Under the pieces are notes generated by a model that saw only the letters and a list, made by a program, of their open reading frames with translations, was not told the DNA's origin and made no database searches. Position numbers and translations under genes: made by a program. 64,000 nucleotides of DNA from Aedes albopictus (lineage: Eukaryota > Arthropoda > Insecta > Diptera > Culicidae): positions 325,590,175-325,654,174 of the forward strand of contig NC_085136.1 in the NCBI RefSeq assembly GCF_035046485.1, in the 5' to 3' direction. Positions within the stretch are counted from its first letter, which is position 1. Every line of letters begins with the position of its first letter. Shown here one piece after another: positions 42,401-51,201 of the stretch.

Positions 42401-44711
42401 ACACTTAAAGGGTTCCCAATGTCTGCAAACGTGCAAACAAATTTAAACCATAATTTCTTGCGTGATGAAGTACGATAAGTTGATATTTTTATTGTCACCT
42501 TTAATCAGTTATCAGAACTTTCGAAAATAGCAAAAAATATAGTTGAGGCTTCCTTAATTGAACACTTTCCAAAACAAAAAAAAATTAAGCAATAAAGTAT
42601 TCATGAGCACAAACTCTGGAAGTTTAAAGTTAGGCATTGATTTTCTTGGGATTCGTTAATTGATCGAAAGTTCATCATAGAAACTCAATTTTCTATTAAT
42701 TTTGAGGTCACTATTCAGTCACTACCCGCATAGAGATTTACAGTTTGTCTTAAACTCCAAACAGTAAATTTCTTGTATCTGTAGCTGTTACCGTATGGCA
42801 AACAGTTGATTTCTTGTTGAAGAATATGAGATTGAACGCAATCAACTATAAATCACGGTCCATGCAATCCATACCAAGTAGTAACATTATATTATACTGC
42901 CCAGATATTGTTGAATGATATGGAGACCGTAGTTCGCAAGTAATGTATGTCAAACTGTTCGTGCTTATTCTGTGCAACACACTTACATACATGCGTTTTA
43001 CTATATGCTACTGGTATTTTACAATATGAGAAACAGTGGCACGCATCGGTATTCGTGAACCAATGAAAATCGACTGGTGGCTTTTAAAACAAAACAAAAA
43101 AAAATTTGGAAGCAGCAAATCGAAATTGAAATTTTGTTTTAGAGCATTTTTGGTTGGCCAAATATCAGTGCACTGGATCCGAAGTAGCTGTTACAGGTGA
43201 GTGTTTAATCTAACGGAAACATTGTGTCCACCCAGCTAATACCGACTGTGCATTTTTTTTCTCTTCGTATTAAGAAACAGTTTCCACCCAGAGGCGTTCA
43301 TCGGCGACCTACAGTTGGTCACATTACACGGCATTGATCCGGTGACCCCATCATCCGGACCGAGATCTGGACAGTTCGGAATGAGGCATGGGGTGCATCG
43401 TTCAATCAGGGTGAGTAAAATGCTGGTGTTGAAGGTGAACTGACCGTAATCTACCTATATATCCTCTGCAGGCAAGTCCTGAAGGAATGCTGCTTACTGT
43501 TTATGCGTTCAACGCTGGGACTGGGACAATCGAATGTGGATGGACTTTCGTCGATTCGATTCCCAATCAAACTTCTTCCAAGCTAGCGGCAAGAGGTGAA
43601 GCGGAAAACAAACAACGCAGGATTTGGAGAAGCATCTATGTATGTGATGTCTACGCGATTTCATGAATAAAAGTGATTGATTCTTTGCTTAATATCTAAT
43701 TTGTTACTTATTTCTCTCTCGCGGTACTCATATCCAAAAAACAGTACGCAATCATATGATAACAGTACGATACACAGTTATTCTACTATGAAGAACTATA
43801 AATCACTCGTAATACATACATTGAAGTTTTTCTTCGATATTTATGGTTAAATTGTTCTCTAACCATTTGCTATACAGCGAATCGTCTCGAAAACTGGATA
43901 ATATATTGACCATATCCTTTACTGTATTGCGAAAAATTTGTTCGAGAAAACGAGCGATTTTTTATGGTAACCAATCTTAACCGCCTATTCCACATACTGT
44001 AAATTGGCGGATTACCATTTGTCAAACTGGCAAATCTGTACCTGGAATGGTCAGCTTACTGTTATCTCCAATAGTTTGATAAATGGTTAAATGATAATTG
44101 CTAATGGTCATCTACAGTATGCGAAACGTTGCATTTACAGTTTGTGATTATGCGGGATATTTGGTCACTTTTTGGCTAATTTTGGTCACTAAAGTCACTA
44201 TTATTTTGCCACCTGATAGATACCAGCCCTGCGTTAAGAAATAAATTACAAATAAAAAAATAAAAAATCAACTCATTTTTCAGAATTTAAAACCCCAGTT
44301 TTGATTATGGCCAAGAATGTGATGGCCCAACAAGGGTTAAAATACTTCATTCAATTCGCTGGAACCTAAGCCCACTGGGCGTTCTGTTTTTGTCGCTGTT
44401 TTGCAAAATGCTGAGATCATGATAAATTAATTAGGAAAACAGAAAATTTTACTTATACTTTGCTTAAAAGGCAAGCTACCCAACATTCTAATAACATTAA
44501 ATTTATGAAAGGAACATGATAGATACAAAATCGACTCACCTCTATACTTGAGATTCAGCAGCTTCTGCCGTTCCGGCTTGACCTGTGTCTTCTTGAAGAT
44601 TTCGTGCTTCAGCACGGCGACCGTGTCGTGGTCGGTCAGATCCTCAATCGGATACTCCTTGCCGCTCCACTTGACGATGATTTTGATTTCCTTCGAAGCC
44701 TGGGGCTCCAT
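29616..44711 (-). CDS. UBLCP1: UBLCP1, ubiquitin-like-domain CTD phosphatase
   Basis: Two coding exons (44711-44540 and 30433-29616) join in phase 1 to give 329 residues; the human protein is 318. Residues about 8-80 are the ubiquitin-like domain ([27 protein letters not shown]), which in the family binds the 26S proteasome subunit Rpn1. The C-terminal part is a haloacid-dehalogenase-type FCP1/SCP phosphatase: the DxDxT motif is [13 protein letters not shown] with D150 as expected nucleophile and D152 as acid, followed by [31 protein letters not shown], and the metal-binding Asp pair in [16 protein letters not shown]. Family role: nuclear phosphatase that dephosphorylates the proteasome and restrains its activity. 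The splice restores the conserved KYRGKF step. It is intact. Confidence 0.96.
30700..30860 (+). pseudogene. Fragment of RTE-element 5' region
   Basis: Shares CTCATGCTTCCA, GCCAGTTA-like, TCGGCTAGATTGAGGA and TGTTCTGGCA in order with 60490-60670, directly upstream of the RTE frame there. So it is a truncated copy of the same retrotransposon family. Confidence 0.6.
31236..31311. repeat. 76-bp hairpin with 35-bp arms
   Basis: Arms CAGTAACAAATTTTG...TCAATG and reverse complement differ at one base in 35 around the loop CTACAC. Such near-identity implies recent inverted duplication or selection on structure. Confidence 0.85.
31524..31829 (+). pseudogene. Captured gene fragment in P1, two exons
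   Basis: Open frame 31524-31581, donor GTAAGT, 69-nt intron, acceptor TTCCAG, open frame 31651 to TGA 31829; the splice keeps frame (...[15 protein letters not shown]...[10 protein letters not shown]). An AATAAA follows at 31900. There is no start codon in the frame and no domain I recognise. Exon structure with matching phase inside a MITE-like element suggests capture of the 3' part of a host gene. It could instead be a small independent gene. Confidence 0.4.
32366..32715. mobile_element. MITE rich in CAAGT/ACTTG motifs
   Basis: Inverted ends: left CTGGTTTACATGGAGCAAG, right (reverse-complemented) GTGTTTAGACTGAGCAAAT. The interior repeats TTGAATTCAAGTC, CAATTGAAT and ACTTGACTTG many times. 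Confidence 0.6.
32815..33335. mobile_element. Fold-back element, about 520 bp
   Basis: Nested inverted repeats share TGTATGGCGAA(A/T)AGCA, AAATATTTGGT, GTGCACAC(AC)TAAG, ACTGAGTT(T/C)TCAACAGC and AGATTTAACTCG between the two halves, meeting near 33075. Confidence 0.7.
33429..34158. mobile_element. 730-bp hAT-type MITE
   Basis: Ends CAGAGATGGAA / (rc) CAGTGGTGGAA, flanked by CATAAGAT and CATAAGAC (8-bp duplication, 7 of 8 matching), as expected for hAT. Inside, CTCGC and CTCACGAATAAA motifs occur in both orientations. Confidence 0.7.
35983..37132. mobile_element. Pack-type candidate P2 with CCCGAATA termini
   Basis: 1150 bp with ends CCCGAATAGAAAATTATCG and (rc) CCCGAATAAAACGGTATCA; CG dinucleotides flank both sides. 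It splits the right arm of the fold-back: the arm resumes at 37133. Termini resemble P1 and P3. Encloses a minus-strand gene-like fragment. Confidence 0.6.
36363..36592 (-). pseudogene. Captured gene fragment in P2
   Basis: Minus-strand open frame of about 75 codons (...[19 protein letters not shown]...IFFTKSR) whose frame stops exactly at a GTAAGA donor-like site; a second short exon-like piece with a GTACGT donor lies at 36290-36320. No domain recognised. Gene-capture is inferred from exon-like boundaries. Confidence 0.3.
37560..38930. repeat. Intronic sequence with GCCGAGATTT-type repeats
   Basis: 37990-38280 and 38720-38910 share motifs such as CAGATT(G/T)CC, AATCTCGG and TTGACAG..CAGT in both orientations, suggesting two decayed copies of one MITE. 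A segment at 38425-38475 (CTCGACTGTGACGAGATGA) resembles 32325-32365. No gene. Confidence 0.4.
38931..39289. repeat. 350-bp palindromic repeat, copy 1
   Basis: Shares about 350 bp with 41464-41817. Built around ATAATG and GCAACTCATTTGAGTTGC palindromes and a TCCAACTCGGCAAGCC.TGTTGGA hairpin. Confidence 0.75.
39812..40022. mobile_element. MITE with about 60-bp inverted arms
   Basis: Left AGTGCGAAATCTTAAATAAA and GTCTTCACCGC pair with right-end (rc) AGTGCGGAATCTCAAATAAA and GTCTTCACCGC. Confidence 0.75.
40081..40250. mobile_element. End of hAT-like element with GTCACTAAAAAGTCAC motifs
   Basis: Starts CAGGCCTGGTAGCGAGTCAC and repeats TTGGTCACTA and AGTCACT. A matching opposite end TACCAGCCCTG lies at 44221-44231. 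The two may be one 4.1-kb element or two partial copies; the 8-bp flanks do not match. Confidence 0.5.
40251..41463. other. AT-rich intronic sequence
   Basis: No gene or repeat recognised beyond a GGCTGCGCCGC hairpin near 40322. Confidence 0.4.
41464..41817. repeat. 350-bp palindromic repeat, copy 2
   Basis: Second copy of 38931-39289 with scattered substitutions and small indels. Confidence 0.75.
42017..42367. mobile_element. 350-bp hairpin MITE with 130-bp arms
   Basis: Arms share TTTTCGATCACCTGGCAATC, CAGTTCAGAAGCCT and AATTATCACCAAGGAC at high identity around an 80-bp loop. Confidence 0.8.
42725..44156. mobile_element. Pack-type candidate P3 with CCCGCATA termini
   Basis: 1432 bp from CCCGCATAGAGATTTACAG to ...TATGCGGG; subterminal ATTTACAGTTTG occurs inverted at both ends. 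It sits inside the GTCACT-rich hAT-like sequence (left flank CAGTCACTA, right flank GGTCACTTTTTGG). It carries a three-exon coding fragment and no transposase. Confidence 0.65.
43281..43666 (+). pseudogene. Captured multi-exon gene fragment in P3
   Basis: Exons 43281-43410 and 43472-43666 join in frame (GTGAGT donor, CTGCAG acceptor) to give about 108 residues, [17 protein letters not shown]...GWTFVDS...VCDVYAIS, ending at TGA overlapping AATAAA at 43666. An upstream exon ending 43196 with a GTGAGT donor (intron 84 nt) extends the frame further but has no ATG. No domain recognised. Three aligned exons, short introns and a poly(A) signal inside a TIR element point to capture of a host gene 3' end. 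A functional nested gene is the alternative. Confidence 0.5.
44157..44231. mobile_element. Opposite end of hAT-like GTCACT element
   Basis: GGTCACTAAAGTCACT followed by TACCAGCCCTG, inverse of the end at 40081. Confidence 0.5.
44540..44711 (-). CDS. UBLCP1: UBLCP1 exon 1 (Ubl domain)
   Basis: ATG at 44711; 57 codons plus one base, donor GTGAGT. Upstream is the intergenic region shared with FANCL. Confidence 0.95.
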
Positions 44712-44999
44712 ATTTGCGGCGGAATTTCGATTTTAAGCACGCACTTGGCCGATTGCAAATTTCACCTGTTTATCGTTTTTTGCGGTTTTGTTGTTGGTGG
44801 CGGTGCATTCTCCTTGCCGACGGCGGACGGACGGCGAGATGCACTCTCGCTCGCGACGGTGACGGTGTAATTGCATCCAAGCTGTCAAAATATGGTTTTA
44901 GATGTGTTGGTATGTTATTGACCTCAGCAAAACAAAAGTGCCGTTCGATTTATTTTTGGATAACTTTGTGGATTAGGAAGCGAACGTTTCATAATTCTT
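44712..44999. promoter_or_regulatory. Bidirectional promoter region UBLCP1/FANCL
   Basis: 288 bp between divergent start codons, GC-rich in its first half (GGCGGACGG, GACGGTGACGG). No TATA box seen. Confidence 0.6.
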
Positions 45000-45116
45000 A
45001 TGGTTGAGAAATTCGAAAATATGAGTGAAAAACAAGTGAAAAAGGAAAATTTCCTAAAAAAGTATTCATTTCTATCCGAGACGAGTCATAATCGTTTCAT
45101 TGGCTGTTATGATAGT
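45000..45116 (+). CDS. FANCL: FANCL exon 1
   Basis: 39 codons to GATAGT with donor GTGAGT; both ATG 45000 and ATG 45021 are in frame. Confidence 0.8.
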
Positions 45117-46474
45117 GTGAGTGAGTTGTTTGATACAAGCGCATCCAGAGACCTGGAACGTTCGTCACACACAGGGTGACCAGTTTTTTTGTTGATAAAT
45201 ATTGAATAATAAAAAAAATCGTAAACTTGAGATGATTAATTTTAAATTTTTAATAGAAGGTTTTTCCGGAGAATAACCAAAATCCTTCAATTTACATATA
45301 AACTTTCTTGTGATGTTATTGCACTATTTTTTCGGTAATTACTACACATTAACTATTTCATAAATCTTCCATTACAGAAGTTTACAGTTCGCCTAGTGTT
45401 ACCTAACTTTCCGGATACGGAAGGATCAAGCGTTTGTGCTTTTCATGGCATAATACCATTGGATGTACAAAGCATGCTCAAAACGGGGGATTCCACTGAA
45501 ATGTTAGATAACATGCTACAGTATTTGGACAAATATCAGGAAACATCTACGGAACGTGTCGATCTGAACGTAGACTCAGTACTAAAGATATTCAAACAGT
45601 TGGAAACCGTGAAACACGATCATGGCTGTAAAATCTTTTCGAATTCAGATGTATCGAAAATCAAACTGTCCGGTTTCAAGGCGATCGACGCCAATTTCCT
45701 TGAAATGGAGCGAATTTCAGATGGAGATTTCCAAGTAACGTCCCATAGCCTACCCGATCTTGGATCCTCAATCGAGCTGTTTAAATGGCACGCATCTCCG
45801 GAGGCGCACGCTGCCGCGTTTGTCCAGATACTCGATCAGCTAGACGAGTTCTACAGCAATCTCCACACGCTGGACGAACTGTGCCACGTGGTTGAACCAG
45901 TCGACATAGACACGCGAACCACGTGGCGCATTATCAAGTTCAACCAGAAGGTGTTCCTGAAGATCACGCTTCATCCCCTGCAGCCGGCTTCGGTTGTGGT
46001 TGCCTTTCTTGGACCCACCGCAGAGATCGAGTACCTTCGGGAGTTGTATAATACGAAACTGGAGGACTGGGACCCGGAGAGCGATGTTTACACCAACCTG
46101 CTGAGGATTTTCGAAATAATGGCGTTCCCGATGCGTATCGAGCCGGGCGGTTTAGACGATGAAGGTAGCCAGTGCGGAATTTGTATGTCCTATCGAGACG
46201 ACCGGAACAAGATTCCCATCATATCGTGCGACAATGAAAAGTGTTCGCTGATCTTTCATATTGGTTGTTTGAAGGAGGTAAGAGGTTGCAATTCGTTTGT
46301 TCCTGAATTAAGGATAAATTCGCTTTTATTTTTCAGTGGTTTATGTCGCTGAAGGACAGCAGAACGTTCTTTGCCATATCCGTGGGCACGTGTCCCTATT
46401 GTAAGCAAAAAGTGTCGTCCAGCTTCGATGAACTTTTGAACAATTTGGAGCTCAATAGAACTAATCCTACGTGA
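45000..46474 (+). CDS. FANCL: FANCL, Fanconi anaemia RING E3 ubiquitin ligase
   Basis: Exons 45000-45116, 45378-46277 and 46337-46474, all phase 0, give 384 residues (377 from the second ATG at 45021; human 375). The N-terminal ELF-like region starts KYSFLSETSHNRFIGCYDS then KFTVRLVLPNF. The central URD/RWD region includes SPEAHAAAFVQILDQLDEFYSNL, LDELCHVVEP and FLGPTAEIEYLRELYNTKL. The C-terminal RING-CH type finger reads CGICMSYR...CDNEKCSLIFHIGCLKEW...GTCPYCKQKV, with all eight ligands present. In the family this is the catalytic subunit that monoubiquitinates FANCD2/FANCI in interstrand-crosslink repair. Introns are 260 and 59 nt. It is intact; the start choice between the two ATGs is open. 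Confidence 0.95.
45378..46277 (+). CDS. FANCL: FANCL exon 2
   Basis: 300 codons after ATTACAG; ends in the RING finger at ...GCLKE with donor GTAAGA. Confidence 0.95.
46337..46474 (+). CDS. FANCL: FANCL exon 3
   Basis: Acceptor TTTTCAG; completes the RING finger and ends TGA at 46472-46474. Confidence 0.95.
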   Translation, partial: WFMSLKDSRTFFAISVGTCPYCKQKVSSSFDELLNNLELNRTNPT

Positions 46475-46559
46475 AAAGTGGAGGAAACTGAATTCATATT
46501 TGTTTAATCATTTAGAAACGATGACTGCCGTATTTTTTATCTCAAAACATAACCTACAC

Positions 46560-48205
46560 TCAATCAATGCAACTATTGCTACCGAAAAGTGCGGGAAGGA
46601 GTACAAGAATAACCCACGCCTTCGTTATGGATGACCTGAAGCTGTTTGCGGAATCAGTACAGAGGCTTTATCAACTGTCGCAGTTTGTGACGGTGTTCAG
46701 CAACGACATCTGGATGGAGTTTGGAATTGACAAATGTCGGTCAGTCCATCTTCGCTGAGGTCAAGTGGTGGACGCCAGGTGTTTCCGCGTCAACGAACAG
46801 AAGGAGATTTGGAATATGGTTGACGGCGAAGCGTACAAAAACCTCGGCTTCCTGCAACTTACAGGTATTCGCCAAACAGCGAACAAGAAGGAACTGCAGG
46901 ACAAGTTCTAGCATCGTGTCAGCTGTGTTCTGAGGAGCTTTCCGTCAGCCAGCAACAAGGTGAAGGCGACCAACACGTTTGCAGTGCCCCTGTTGACCTA
47001 CAACTTTGGGGTGATAACAAGGACCTGATCTCGAGATTCTCGAGGCGTTAGAACGAGCAGTACGAGTGGCGTTCATCAAGCGTCGCATGCGCCATCCAAA
47101 GTCGTCCATCGAGAGAGTCACCACGCGAAATAGAAGGAAGAGGCGTCACCAATATCCAGACACTATGTGTCTCCCAGATCCAGCAGTTATATATCGTAGA
47201 AAGCCAGAATCATCATGAAATGTACCGCACTGTATGTGAAGGTGACCACTATTGCAGCGCCCTGTATCTAGCGCAGGAGGATTACCAGCTGAACTGCGGC
47301 ATTAAGACCGTCGACGATATGATCGTAACGTGGCAGCAGAATGAGTGGCATGGGACACAACCCCATCTACTGGAACTTGAGTACATCGATAAGGCGGCGT
47401 CGAACACGTGGCTGGTGCGGGATGACCTCTTCTCGTAAACAGAAGGTTTCATGGTAGCCATCTAGGACCGGTTAAAAGCGACAAAGAATTACCGGCGGTA
47501 CATATTGCACGAAGACGTGGAAGACCGCTGTAGGAAGTAAGCATGTCGTTGCGGGCTGTTCAGCGTTATTTCTATCAGCGCAGCGTTCCTCGATCGCCAC
47601 ATCGAAGTTGCCAATATTGTGCACGAACAGCTTTGCGTTAAAGCACAATTTGGTCGACAAATTTGTATCCTACTACAAGCACCAGCTGGACCTGATTCTA
47701 GAAAATAGTTGCATAAAGCTGTACTGGGATCGCTAGATCATTACGGACGTCCTCATTCGTGCCAATCGGCCTGACATGGTGGTTTACGACAAAATAATGA
47801 AGTTGATAACCCTCATTGACATGTCCAAGCAACCAAGTAATGTCCAAGCAACGTTCTCCGGCATTGGCGAATCTAGCTTTTCTTTTTTATACTCACTCCT
47901 AAACAAACACAAGAAAGAGAACACCTGTTCATCCCACTTTTTCTCATGTTTATCAAGAAGGATGAGTGAGAAAAAAAGCCGCCAATGTTAACCGGAAAGA
48001 TCACCAAGTACGACCTAGCGGAGTAGTTAAGGCAGATGTGGCACCTGGAGGACGTCCGTATAGTTCTGGTTGTCCTCTAGGCATTCAGAGTTGCCCCAAA
48101 AGCTCTCCCAAGGTCCCTGGACGAGCTGGAATTGATGAAGGACCTGAACAGCATCCTGAAAGCGGTAATTTTAGGAACCTTTAGTATAGTTAGGCGGTTC
48201 CTGAA
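46560..48205 (+). pseudogene. Non-LTR retrotransposon relic (R2/R4/NeSL-like RT and C-terminus)
   Basis: Frame-hopping translation shows HAFVMDDLKLFAES (RT active site with M-D-D-L-K), MEFGIDKC, then the thumb/connection and a C-terminal module with NTWL, TEGF, ILHEDVEDRC, LYWDRSII-like, RPDMVVYDK and WHLEDVRI blocks. This order is typical of site-specific or restriction-endonuclease-type LINEs. Many stops and frameshifts; N-terminus and most of RT missing. Interrupted by a small MITE at 47862-47987. The clade is tentative. Confidence 0.65.
47862..47987. mobile_element. 126-bp MITE, CATTGGCG ends, in RT relic
   Basis: Ends CATTGGCG / CGCCAATG; interior CTTTTCTTTTTTATACTCACT and inverse AGTGAGAAAAAAAG match the MITE at 62692-62857, so it is the same family. 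Confidence 0.65.
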
Positions 48206-48880
48206 TCATCATAACTGGCAATACATCCGAAGCAGACTCATTAGGATATAAGCAAAACCAACTAATGAGATCTACATAGCCTTATCCCCTTTGACATTCC
48301 GATAGGTAAAAGGTTCTAGTAGTTTTTGCTGAGAAGTGCCAAAACTCTGTTTGACCCATATGCCCCTAAATGATTACAACAGTTTCTTAGGCTCTTCAAT
48401 TTGCCAAAGTTTGCCGCACTCCTTGAAATACTTTATAGAAGCTACTTTTTCAGCGGAACAAAATCATACCCTACAGTTACTTCCTGTCAAAGCACAACAA
48501 AAACAAAAATGTTTTCAAACTTTTCAAAAGCCAATTTTGCCTCTATTGAAAAAAAAAAAACAAAAAAAAAAGTTGCACACATTTTGCCAGATTCAACATG
48601 TCAAACACGTTTCTCGAATGTAGTTTAACTGCGATTTTACTTTTGTTCCACTGCACTGTCGTGACCAATTTCGCGCGCTGCGGTGGTGTTGTTGTGAGAT
48701 GACTACAGTAAGATACACGTCTTATTTCGCAAATTTTGTTTTCGTTGTTGCAATCGCTTACATATAGTTTTGTAATAGATAGGAAGATAATCAATGCTTG
48801 CCATTCACTATCATAACGATTTAAAATTTCAATCAATTACAATACAATTATTTCAAACAGTTATCACGAGAAGATTTTAC
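48206..48880. other. Unassigned sequence
   Basis: AT-rich, includes an A-rich run at 48548-48571; no gene seen. Confidence 0.4.
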
Positions 48881-48989
48881 CAGAAGTAGGTAATTGCGTT
48901 CAACCAACTTTCGCTGCGGAATTTCGTTAAAACAAACGTTGATTTGCAATTGTGGTCACGAATTGCACCGCGCGATGTCCACTACAAAC

Positions 48990-49332
48990 ACGCCAAACTG
49001 CCTTGTCCATCGCCCCCACAGTTGTTGGTTGCGCACCACCAGCAGACAGGTGATTTGTATTTCGCGCATAGTCCGCGGTAACATCAGTGCGCCGTCGCCA
49101 AAGGACGCTAGCGAGCTAGTGCAGTGGTGGCTCCTCGATGATCGATCAATCGATGTGAATGTGCTTGCGGATGGATGATGGGAGGAGGAAGCAATAAAAG
49201 TGAAGCGCGAGCGCGCGTGAATGCGGTCGATTTTCGATTTCAATCGAACGGCGACGACGACTACGGTGCGGTGTGAAATTTGAATTCGATTGATTTGCAA
49301 AATTATTGAATTTGTTTTCGGCTGGAAGCAAG
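48990..49332 (+). other. Candidate non-coding first exon/promoter of a downstream gene
   Basis: A GC-rich block with GCGCGAGCGCGCGTG and GACGACGACTACGG ends in GGCTGGAAGCAAG followed by GTTAGT, a usable donor. No long plus-strand frame. This composition is typical of mosquito 5' UTR exons; no linked coding exon was found in the window. Confidence 0.3.
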
Positions 49333-50240
49333 GTTAGTCACGCAAATGATCGGGTAAGAGGTGGCTTTAGGAGAACGACGGTAAGCAGTTGAACTAAAAC
49401 GCAACAGTACGGTATATGAGCTAATAATGATGAATGATTTAATTTTGAGTTAACTAATTTATTAATTAGCCTTTTCCTGATATAGAACACGCTCGCCTAC
49501 AAATGCCTCATTACCATCAATCAAACAATTTTAAATGTTTTTACCTTAGTAGGATGTTGGAGTCAATATAACCCAGACAGGATCGCTAAACGTGCATTAC
49601 GCCATTGTGGTCCACCTAGTGTCACATTGTAGAAGGGTTAAGAATAATAATGGCATATGGTCTTGTACCGACTTTTCGAACCCTCTAAGTAAGACACCAT
49701 TTTCAATTGTGTAAAAATAGTATTTGTACCTATGATTACCATTCAGTGTCAGTTATTCATGAGCATATCTTTTTCTTCATGCGTAGTTGCCGCGGTTAAG
49801 AAATTAAAAGCAAGGTATGAATGATAAAGCTCATTGATGAAGTTCGTCGCTTGTGCGCATAGATGTCTTCGATACCGATCAACACTAAACAAGCAGTCTG
49901 TCGATGAAGGAGCAGCTTGGTTGCTCGTGGCGGGGTTGGGTAAAGGCGGCTGGTCTTCTAAACACCTGATGCAAGCGTCTCGCGAGATTCGAAACTCTAA
50001 TACTGAAACTGAATTGCACTACAGGAACCATAGAAGAACACCTGTTGATTTGGAAGATTAGTGGCTTCAGCAAAAATTTTGAGTGGGTTAAGGCCCAACA
50101 GATGATAAGCCGTAAGTACAGTCTAGACTCCTACTACACGGTCACCTATTACACGGCAGTCCGTGTTGTGGGAATCACAGAGCTTATGGGATTTCGCCTA
50201 ATTGGGGGTGTGAGTGAATATCTCAGGCGTATTACAAGAT
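49333..50240. other. Unassigned sequence
   Basis: No conserved gene or defined repeat seen; short frames only. Confidence 0.4.
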
Positions 50241-50508
50241 AGCATCATACTTTCTTCGGCAAAGTTGTAGTACTAGAATGGATCTACCACACAATGCCAA
50301 CTATCATCCAATTAGTTGGCAATTTGGCCGATAGAGGCGCTATGTAGTAGTAGTTGCTATGTACATTCGCCAGTAGAAGCACGCATAAGTTATAACATGC
50401 GGTATCTCAAGATACACTTTATTTGGAACAATGCTGTCTTCGGCAAAGCTGTTCAGTAGGTCAAAAACAATCTGGTGATTCAACAATGGATCAATGAGGG
50501 CAACTTTC

Positions 50509-50775
50509 AGGGTCTCCAGTTAGTCTTGAGGGTAAGGCTATGGATCGCCAATCCGAAGACGGCGGGCTCGATTCCCGTTCCGGTCGGGAAAATTTTCTCG
50601 ACTTCCTGGGCATAGTGTATCATTGTACTTGCCACACAATGTACAAATTCATGCAATGGCAGGCAAAGAAAGCCCTTCAATTAACAACTGTGGAAGTGCT
50701 CTAAGAACACTAAGTTGAAGAGAGGCAGGCCAAGTTCCGATGTGAACGTCGAGCCATAAAGAAGAAGAAAAAGAA
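50509..50775 (+). mobile_element. tRNA-derived SINE, Feilai-like
   Basis: 267 bp with 10-bp target duplication GGCAACTTTC (50499-50508, 50776-50785). The head has a B-box-like GGCTCGATTCCC; the body has TGTACAAATTCATGCAATGGC; the tail is AAGAAGAAGAAAAAG. These features match the Aedes Feilai family. Confidence 0.8.
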
Positions 50776-51201
50776 GGCAACTTTCCTAGCATTCACCGCA
50801 TGTAAACAGAGGCGCCACCCTATATGGACGTTAACATTGTGACAGCAGTGGAGTTATGTCAAACACACAAGGCTACGGTGGCGCTATCTGCTCATTTTAT
50901 TGCGGCCGTTTTAGTTATTTTAATGATCCATTAGTTTGTGATTTCGCCGCTAGGTGGCGCTAGTCGTCTTCTCTATCTCGAGATCCAGAGCAGATAGAAA
51001 AGTGTCGTCTTCGGCAAAGTTCTTCAGAAAGTCAAGAGCTTCTGGTAATTCAACAATTAGTTGGTGATTTCGCCGCTAGGTGGCGCTAGTTGACAACTAA
51101 AATTTCAAACTCCGCTATCTCGGGATCCAGAGCAGATAGAAGAAGGCCGTCTTGGGCAAAGTTCTTCAGGAAGTCAAAAGCAATCTGGTGATTCAACAAT
51201 T

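Larger units (their letters stand above)
30434..44539 (-). other. UBLCP1: 14.1-kb intron of UBLCP1
   Basis: GT-AG intron between the Ubl and phosphatase exons. Nearly all recognisable content is MITEs, fold-backs and captured gene fragments, itemised below. Confidence 0.9.

Noticed and set aside
31524..43666. P1 and P3 fragments as exons of one large plus-strand gene
   Set aside because: Each has its own stop and poly(A) signal and its own flanking inverted ends; P2's fragment is on the other strand.
40081..44231. A single 4.1-kb hAT element between the two CAGG(C/G)CTGGTA ends
   Set aside because: The 8-bp flanks do not match and the interior has several independent elements; recorded only as two ends.
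46560..48205. Endogenous viral element (RNA virus integration)
   Set aside because: The polymerase-like motifs fit a LINE reverse transcriptase (M-D-D-L-K, C-terminal module); no viral gene was recognised anywhere in the window.
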